Below, one piece after another: positions 1-5,031 of a DNA stretch of 15,538 nucleotides (positions within the stretch are counted from its first letter, which is position 1; each line of letters starts with the position of its first letter). The notes under the pieces were generated by a model, which was not told where the DNA came from, did no database searches, and was given only the letters and a program-made list of their open reading frames with translations. The DNA comes from Gammaproteobacteria bacterium (GTDB lineage: Bacteria; Pseudomonadota; Gammaproteobacteria; Eutrophobiales; Eutrophobiaceae), in the NCBI GenBank assembly GCA_018676275.1, contig JABHFC010000016.1, forward strand, positions 1 through 15,538, in the 5' to 3' direction. Both the position numbers and the translations under genes were made by a program.

Positions 1-361
1 TTTCAACCCTGGCATTCAGTGGAAGTGCGCTTACACCAACAGCGGTTCTTGCCGGAGGACGAATATCATTTGTGAAGACATTTTCCCATGCAGTATTAAT
101 GTCGGGAAATTTGTCAAATTGAGTTGTGTAGATCGTTGCGCTAACAAGATGTGCAAGTGTCAGATCAAAGTCAGGCAGGGCCTGCAGCAAGTTATCCAGA
201 ATCTTCTTTGTTTCGGCACCGACACCGCCAGACTCCAGATCACCACTGTCTTTATCCAGAGCGATCATACCGGCAGTTTTGTAGAAAGGTCCGGCTTTCA
301 CCAGAGGACTATAACGAAAACGTGGTGCCGGTAGATTTTCTGAACTGAGTGCTTCGATCAT
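1..361 (-). CDS. RidA/YjgF-family protein, possible 2-aminomuconate deaminase (3' end cut by window)
   Basis: The reading frame runs off the left edge, leaving 120 codons from an ATG at 361. The protein has the RidA fold pattern: an N-terminal PxxRYSPxVKAG segment, a TAGMIALD strand, a GAETKKILDNL helix and the C-terminal RPPARTAVGVSALP block. R105 and E120 fall where RidA enzymes carry the arginine that binds the substrate carboxylate and the glutamate that positions water. RidA proteins hydrolyse reactive enamines and imines. The 2-aminomuconate deaminases of aminophenol and 2-nitrobenzoate pathways (AmnD, NbaF) belong to the same superfamily. The gene begins only 6 nt after the stop of the dioxygenase alpha-subunit gene, so co-translation in that operon is likely and a role in deaminating the ring-cleavage product is reasonable. 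Generic RidA housekeeping is the alternative. The family is certain; the specific substrate is inferred. Confidence 0.88.
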   Translation of the reverse strand, partial: MIEALSSENLPAPRFRYSPLVKAGPFYKTAGMIALDKDSGDLESGGVGAETKKILDNLLQALPDFDLTLAHLVSATIYTTQFDKFPDINTAWENVFTNDIRPPARTAVGVSALPLNARVE

Positions 362-367
362 AATTAT

Positions 368-1183
368 TTAACCCAGTTGAAACTCTAGCACTGCAGCACC
401 TGATCCATACAAGGGACCATAGCCATGAACTGTAGCCGATGAAAAATCACCACCCATAGCGCCAAGAATAAAAGCAAAATGTTTAAAGCCCATATCTACC
501 TTTGCTTCAGACGCGTATTTTGGGCATTCATTTAACAGGGTCTTTACATCTCCTTTCTCCATAAGGGAAAGAATTTTTCTGTTCCATTTATCCTCTTCGT
601 CTGACGCTATTTTATCGTCTGCAATATTTATTACCTGACGGTAAATAGAACCCGACATTCCGCCTACGCCAACAATGGCGACCTTTCTGTGTAGTTTTTC
701 TGCTTCTGCAACGGCAATACGACCGAGTTGTTCAGTCATCTGCCAGTCGTGATAGACATTGTTCGCAGTAATCACAAGAGGTAGTTTATTTTCAGGGTTG
801 AGAAAATTTGCGGCAATAATTGTTCCTGTATCAATGGGAAACTTGTCATAGTTAACACCTTTGGATTTTATTCCAGCTTCATTAGTTGCCACGACGGCGG
901 CTTCTGCAAGATCTGTATCAATCTTGATATCAAAAGGCAGATCACCATATTCATGCCAGTTTTCATCCACGTGGATATCTTTAAGATGAGGCTTTGTTTG
1001 CCATAGTTGATCAAGAACAGCAATCCACTGAGTGGAATAAACGATAATAGTATCGGGCTGTGATGCCGTTAATGCTTTACCAGCAGTATCAAGAGCATCG
1101 GCAATCTTTCCCCATGGAGGGTTGTCTCTTTGTACAAAGGGCAAAGGAGAGCCTGGTATTAGAAATGCGGATACAACAGTCAT
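368..1183 (-). CDS. amnA: 2-aminophenol 1,6-dioxygenase, alpha (non-catalytic) subunit
   Basis: This 271-residue LigB-fold protein has the same length as AmnA-type alpha subunits as I remember them. Recognisable blocks are VYSTQWIAVLDQ, HVDENWHEYGDLPFDI, GVNYDKFPIDTGTI, VAIVGVGGMSGS, EEDKWNRKIL and the C-terminal HGYGPLYGSGAAVLEF. It is a paralogue of the next gene upstream, but the iron ligands are lost: the APHPPH position reads IPGSPL, and the second-histidine position (HSPHW in the beta subunit) reads YSTQW. That is what a structural alpha subunit should look like. The enzyme cleaves 2-aminophenol between C1 and C6 to 2-aminomuconate 6-semialdehyde in the cytoplasm. The ATG has a strong AGGAG 6 nt upstream and lies 9 nt after the beta-subunit stop. 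The true ring substrate could be a substituted aminophenol such as 3-hydroxyanthranilate. Confidence 0.88.
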   Translation of the reverse strand: MTVVSAFLIPGSPLPFVQRDNPPWGKIADALDTAGKALTASQPDTIIVYSTQWIAVLDQLWQTKPHLKDIHVDENWHEYGDLPFDIKIDTDLAEAAVVATNEAGIKSKGVNYDKFPIDTGTIIAANFLNPENKLPLVITANNVYHDWQMTEQLGRIAVAEAEKLHRKVAIVGVGGMSGSIYRQVINIADDKIASDEEDKWNRKILSLMEKGDVKTLLNECPKYASEAKVDMGFKHFAFILGAMGGDFSSATVHGYGPLYGSGAAVLEFQLG

Positions 1184-1192
1184 GATTATCTC

Positions 1193-2098
1193 CTATGCAG
1201 CTTGCGCCAGACCGGCTTTGATTAGGTTCCATTCCATTACCGCGTTACCAGTACCAATTACCGTACCGTAACCATGTAGCTCTCCAGCCAGTTCAGGATA
1301 TTGCATAGCTGAAAACATCCAGGTGAACGCGCCCGACTTGACCTCAGCGAAAGCCTCATTAATAAATTGTGGGAGAAGTTCAAAAACCTCGCCGGTCTTA
1401 CCTTGTCTTAGAAGCTCAATCATTCGCATATCCCAAAGATAACCTTCGTAATTTTGCGGATGTTCCTGAGCCATATCTTCGGGCGGTACGGGCTCTTCGC
1501 TGAAGTGATAGTGACAAAGTGTATTGGATGCTAACAACACGGCGCGACGACCGCTGTCTTCAATGGCTTTGCGTGTTGCCTTCCCGAGTATGTCCATTTC
1601 CTCCAGACCTTCTTCTGTTGTCAGGTAATAGGGCGAATTATTCGCCGAAATACCAACAACAGGAATATCCCATTGCGGTCGAATCATATGCAGGGTTGTA
1701 ATCGTGCCGTAATCAACCCGGAAGTTTGGATTGAGCATCATTTTTGTGGTCAAGCCCATCTCGGCACCGATGGCACAACAGGCTTCGGCCAGCTCCACAT
1801 CTACTTTCAGTTCGAAGTTATAGCGGAACAGGTTCGGAAAAATGGGATCAACAGATTTACCACTCAAGTGCTCTACACCGAGAAAATGGTGACCTTGTTG
1901 TGTGATCCAATGTGGTGAATGCACAAGAAGTACATCGGGTTTAAGTTCCTCCAGACTTGCTCGAGCTCGTTCGTAGGCCCAGCGCAGTTGTTCCCAACCG
2001 CCTTGTGACTTTGCTTCATTCTGTTCCGGGTTCTCGCCGTAAACCAGATGCGGTGGATGCGGCGCCAGAAAACCGGCAATTATTTCACCTTTGCTCAT
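1193..2098 (-). CDS. amnB: 2-aminophenol 1,6-dioxygenase, beta (catalytic) subunit
   Basis: This is the catalytic subunit of a class III (LigB-type) Fe(II) extradiol dioxygenase. Starting at ATG 2098 gives 301 residues beginning MSKGEIIAGFLAPHPPHLVY, the typical AmnB/CnbCb start. The expected active-site residues are all visible: H14 in APHPPH, H63 in HSPHW and E252 in FAEVKSGAF as iron ligands, and H196 in SNTLCHYHF as the acid-base histidine. The C-terminal YGTVIGTGNAVMEW block is also characteristic. An in-frame ATG lies at 2113 but has no Shine-Dalgarno; a G-rich GGGGG lies about 8 nt before 2098, so I prefer the shorter form, without certainty. Downstream comes the alpha subunit; upstream on the same strand is an exported amidohydrolase-like gene, 78 nt away, that could supply 2-aminophenol. 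The family assignment is secure. The exact substrate (2-aminophenol or a carboxylated or chlorinated relative) is inferred. Confidence 0.9.
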   Translation of the reverse strand: MSKGEIIAGFLAPHPPHLVYGENPEQNEAKSQGGWEQLRWAYERARASLEELKPDVLLVHSPHWITQQGHHFLGVEHLSGKSVDPIFPNLFRYNFELKVDVELAEACCAIGAEMGLTTKMMLNPNFRVDYGTITTLHMIRPQWDIPVVGISANNSPYYLTTEEGLEEMDILGKATRKAIEDSGRRAVLLASNTLCHYHFSEEPVPPEDMAQEHPQNYEGYLWDMRMIELLRQGKTGEVFELLPQFINEAFAEVKSGAFTWMFSAMQYPELAGELHGYGTVIGTGNAVMEWNLIKAGLAQAA

Positions 2099-2176
2099 GT
2101 CCTTTACCCCCATTATCTATATGCAAATTACATGTCAGTCGATATTGTAAATTAATCTATTGTTCAAACCCATAGT

Positions 2177-3187
2177 TCATCGTATTGCAAAAGGACGACC
2201 AGGTGAGCCGGTGGCCCCTTTGATCGGCATGGCGCCGAAGACAAAAGCGAACTCGTAAACTTTAGCCGCGATCAACGTGGAGAAATCGAGGTTCTCCATA
2301 ATATAGATGCCGTTTTCAACCAGAAATTTCTGATGGTTCGGGGCAAAGTTATCCAGATCAGGACCGGGAATAGCTTCAACCGCCCAATTGTCTGTGCCAA
2401 CCAGTACGACTTTCTTTTCTACCACCCAGTCACCTGCCTTATCAGACATTCCGGGAGTACCACTATTAAACTTCGCGTTGTCTACGCCCCATAGTGAGCC
2501 CCAGCCGGTGTGATAAAACAAAGCATCCCCCACCTGAATATCATCTTCTGACATCCCTTGTGTTTTTAAGGCACCTTTGATGTCATCCAGTGAAAATTCT
2601 TCCGAACGCTCCATCATACGACCTTTGTAAGCGGCGATATCTATGAGGATGCCACGGGTAAAAATGGGAATAACTTTTTCTACACCGAGCTTGGTAAAGC
2701 CACGTCCCGTGCCGATGTCCGCATGGGAATGACCGTTGTAGTAACGAATTCCATTTAAATCACCAGCCTCACCCAAAACTGTGCCCATATGACAGAGAGC
2801 ATCGAACTGCGTGCCATCCTGACCCAGATGACCGGAGATAAACTCTTCGTTCCAGGCCAGCTTGTTTTTTCCCAGAGGACCCCAGCTTGGTGCGCCGGGA
2901 ATAGTAACAGTAAACTTGCGTGCCTGTGGAGTAAGACTGAAAAGCGGCATGTCTTCCGCATACACGCGCGTCATATCGTAAATGACACCCTGTTTGATCA
3001 GTGCCGCAGCCTGTAAAACTTTACCGGTATCGAGTCTGTTCAATGCGCCGAGCTGGTCGTCAGCACCCCATTCTGAAGGCCACCACTTGTCTGGGGTATA
3101 GCCAGAAGTTCCGGTCTCGGCCTTAGCCATACCTGAAATCAGCAGGATGAAAAAGGAAATGAAAGCCAGCAGTCTATTTTTACTCAT
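2177..3187 (-). CDS. Exported cyclase-family (PF04199-type) metal hydrolase with QxxxQxDxxxH motif, possible 2-benzoxazolinone hydrolase
   Basis: Starting at ATG 3187 (GGAG 8 nt upstream) the protein has 336 residues; a longer frame to 3265 has no supporting signal. Residues 1-23 form a Sec signal peptide: MSKNR, a hydrophobic core LLAFISFFILLISGM, then AKA before the likely cleavage at E24. The mature part is a cyclase/kynurenine-formamidase-like metal hydrolase. The usual HxGTHxDxPxH motif is replaced by Q123-DGT-Q127-F-D129-ALC-H133, a QxxxQxDxxxH pattern. I recall that pattern from the benzoxazolinone hydrolase CbaA (about 339 residues, product 2-aminophenol). The C-terminal part has GTDNWAVEAIPG and a conserved glutamate in IYIMENLDFS. 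The gene heads a minus-strand operon with the 2-aminophenol dioxygenase genes and is divergent from a kynureninase-like gene. N-formylkynurenine or isatin-type amide hydrolysis are alternatives. Export is unusual for either route. Confidence 0.8.
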   Translation of the reverse strand: MSKNRLLAFISFFILLISGMAKAETGTSGYTPDKWWPSEWGADDQLGALNRLDTGKVLQAAALIKQGVIYDMTRVYAEDMPLFSLTPQARKFTVTIPGAPSWGPLGKNKLAWNEEFISGHLGQDGTQFDALCHMGTVLGEAGDLNGIRYYNGHSHADIGTGRGFTKLGVEKVIPIFTRGILIDIAAYKGRMMERSEEFSLDDIKGALKTQGMSEDDIQVGDALFYHTGWGSLWGVDNAKFNSGTPGMSDKAGDWVVEKKVVLVGTDNWAVEAIPGPDLDNFAPNHQKFLVENGIYIMENLDFSTLIAAKVYEFAFVFGAMPIKGATGSPGRPFAIR

Positions 3188-3331
3188 TGGTATCTCCACA
3201 AATTGCACCCGAAGAAGTTTAACAGGGAAACTTGTCCTTTCGCGAACAAAACTACTTGTCATCAAAGCAGGGTGTCAGGTACTTTCATATATAGGCAAAT
3301 TAAAAGCATAACTAACGAGAACACTAAGTTG
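3188..3331. promoter_or_regulatory. Divergent control region between cyclase-family gene and kynureninase-like gene
   Basis: These 144 bp separate two divergent starts and must hold both promoters. Visible elements are an 8-bp perfect palindrome TTCGCGAA at 3239-3246, a direct repeat ACTTGTC at 3230-3236 and 3254-3260, a third TGTC at 3273-3276, and an AT-rich CATATATA stretch at 3286-3293. TTGTCA at 3256-3261 could serve as a -35 for the plus-strand gene, but no good -10 lies 16-18 bp away. I cannot place either promoter with confidence. Confidence 0.35.
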
Positions 3332-4564
3332 ATGAATATATCAAGAACAGACGTAAAATCGCAGGATAAAAATGACCCTCTGGCGAGTATGGCAAAGGCA
3401 TTTCACTTACCGGAGAATATGATTTATCTGGACGGGAATTCGCTTGGCGCAATGCCGGTCGCAGTTGTAGAACGAATACAGCAGCTTGTGACTAAAGAAT
3501 GGGCCGAGGACTTGATTCATAGCTGGAACGATAACAACTGGTTCCGGCTTGCTGAATCAATCGGTGACAAGATCGCTAAGCTTATTGGTGCTGAGTCCGG
3601 AGAAGTGATTGTTAGCGATTGCGTTTCGGTAAATTTGTTCAAACTCGTTGTAGCCGCACTGAAAAAACAGAAGGGCAGAAAGAAAATAGTCACAGAGCTT
3701 GGCAATTTTCCAACCAATGCCTATGTGCTACAGGGTATTGCAAAGATGTTTGATGGACAGGTGGAAATCGTTGCGGTTGAACGCTCTCGGCTTGAGCAGG
3801 CAATTGATGATGATACGGCTGTTGTTGTGTTGGTGCATGCACATTATAAATCCAGTGAAATGTTCGATATGGAGGCGATAACAAACCTTGCGCATGATAA
3901 AGGCGCACTGATTTTGTGGGATTTATGTCATAGCGCTGGTGCGATGCCAATTGAGCTCTCGGCACTAAATGTGGATATGGCAGTAGGCTGCGGTTACAAG
4001 TATCTGAATGGTGGTCCCGGCGCTCCGGCATTCTTATATATCGCAAAAAAACTGCAGTCTTCTTTGGAGCAACCTATTAGTGGTTGGTGGGGGCATGACA
4101 ACCCATTTACTTTCAGTGAAGATTATATTCCAGCGCCTGATATACGACAGGCGCAAAGCGGAACTCAAAGTGTATTGGGTCTTGCCGCACTTGAAGTTGG
4201 TATAGATACGGCACTTGTTGCAGATCTAAAGGATGTACGCGATAAATCACAAAAGCTGGGGAAGCTTTTTATTCAATTAGTGCAGCAAAACTGTCCAGAT
4301 ATACAAATCGCCTCACCGGAGGAGGATGACAAACGTGGAAGTCATGTATCAATTCAACATGAGCAGGGCTATGCCGTAACCAGAGCACTGGCAGATCGAG
4401 GAGTAGTCGTTGATTTCCGCGCGCCTGATGTTATCCGCTTCGGCTTCGCACCCCTTTATACCAGCTATGAAAACATATGGGATACTGTAGAGCATCTGAC
4501 GGCGATAATTCAGGATGGGAGTTGGGATAAAGAGGAGTACAAGCAAAAAGCAACAGTGACCTAG
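3332..4564 (+). CDS. kynU: Kynureninase-like PLP-dependent hydrolase
   Basis: The family cleaves kynurenine or 3-hydroxykynurenine to alanine plus anthranilate or 3-hydroxyanthranilate using PLP. From ATG 3332 the protein has 410 residues, near the usual 416. An upstream ATG at 3203 would add 43 unrelated residues overlapping the divergent gene. Kynureninase blocks are clear: YLDGNSLGA near 32-40, DLIHSWNDNNWF at 60-71, DLCHSAGA at 197-204, the PLP lysine K223 in GCGYKYLNGGPG, SGWWGH at 250-255 and RFGFAPLY at 369-376. Several normally conserved spots differ: FPTN where FPTD/FPSD is usual (N129), HAHYKSSEMFDM for the NYRTG-type loop, and SGTQS for the CGTPP-type loop. Substrate use may therefore be altered. 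It is divergent from the aminophenol-cleavage operon, suggesting feed-in of an aminoaromatic. The Shine-Dalgarno is weak (GAGAA about 11 nt upstream). Confidence 0.85.
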   Translation: MNISRTDVKSQDKNDPLASMAKAFHLPENMIYLDGNSLGAMPVAVVERIQQLVTKEWAEDLIHSWNDNNWFRLAESIGDKIAKLIGAESGEVIVSDCVSVNLFKLVVAALKKQKGRKKIVTELGNFPTNAYVLQGIAKMFDGQVEIVAVERSRLEQAIDDDTAVVVLVHAHYKSSEMFDMEAITNLAHDKGALILWDLCHSAGAMPIELSALNVDMAVGCGYKYLNGGPGAPAFLYIAKKLQSSLEQPISGWWGHDNPFTFSEDYIPAPDIRQAQSGTQSVLGLAALEVGIDTALVADLKDVRDKSQKLGKLFIQLVQQNCPDIQIASPEEDDKRGSHVSIQHEQGYAVTRALADRGVVVDFRAPDVIRFGFAPLYTSYENIWDTVEHLTAIIQDGSWDKEEYKQKATVT

Positions 4565-4577
4565 CTTTACAGGAAGC

Positions 4578-5015
4578 CTACTTTTTTATCATAACAATAT
4601 CTGTATAGGTCAATACCAGTTCATCGTTCTGGTTTGACATAATCACATCGAATTTGCAGATACCTCGATCAGGCTTACTTTTTGACTCGCGTTTCTCGGT
4701 GCACTCAACGCGCACAGAAATACTATCTTCACCATGAACAGGGTTACGAAATCTGAGTGAATCGAAACCAATAGAACCTATAACAGCTTCTCGCCATGGC
4801 ATCTGGTTAATAAAATATTGCTTTATACAAAGTGTATATTGGCCCGAGCCGATAATAGCTGTATGTCCGGCTTGCATGGCTGCAGTCTCATCGAGATGTA
4901 TCTGTAGCGGATCCCAAAGACGATTGAACTCCAGCATTTCATCAAATGGAATATTATAAGAGTCAGCTGTATAAGTATCACCAACTCTAATGTCGTCAAA
5001 ATAAAGTGAATTCAA
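4578..5015 (-). CDS. MaoC-like hot-dog fold dehydratase/thioesterase-type protein
   Basis: The 145-residue product is a single hot-dog domain of the MaoC/NodN type. It opens with YFDDIRVGDTYTADSY, the usual start of the family, and carries the hydratase-like motif WDPLQIHLDE with D35, H40 and D42. GSGQYTLCIKQ follows as the central helix. Proteins like this hydrate enoyl-CoA substrates, although many stand-alone members have no assigned substrate. The start is a TTG at 5015, chosen because the conserved N-terminus begins right there and no ATG lies between it and the conserved block. A weak GAGA precedes it. It follows the ppdK stop by 16 nt on the same strand, so it is probably the last gene of that operon. 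It ends 13 nt from the convergent kynureninase-like gene, with no clear terminator between them. Confidence 0.78.
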   Translation of the reverse strand: MNSLYFDDIRVGDTYTADSYNIPFDEMLEFNRLWDPLQIHLDETAAMQAGHTAIIGSGQYTLCIKQYFINQMPWREAVIGSIGFDSLRFRNPVHGEDSISVRVECTEKRESKSKPDRGICKFDVIMSNQNDELVLTYTDIVMIKK

Positions 5016-5031
5016 CAGCGATCTCGATAAG

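Noticed and set aside
3203..3331. N-terminal extension of the kynureninase-like frame to an upstream ATG
   Set aside because: The 43 extra residues look unlike any kynureninase N-terminus, overlap the likely divergent promoter, and the normal start region begins at 3332.
3690..4046. Minus-strand 118-codon frame inside the kynureninase-like gene
   Set aside because: It is antisense to a well-conserved PLP-enzyme region and has a low-complexity, H/P/Q-rich composition typical of a shadow frame.
4561..4595. Bidirectional terminator between the convergent kynureninase-like and MaoC-like genes
   Set aside because: Only a 3-bp AGG/CCT stem precedes the T-run, too weak to support a call.
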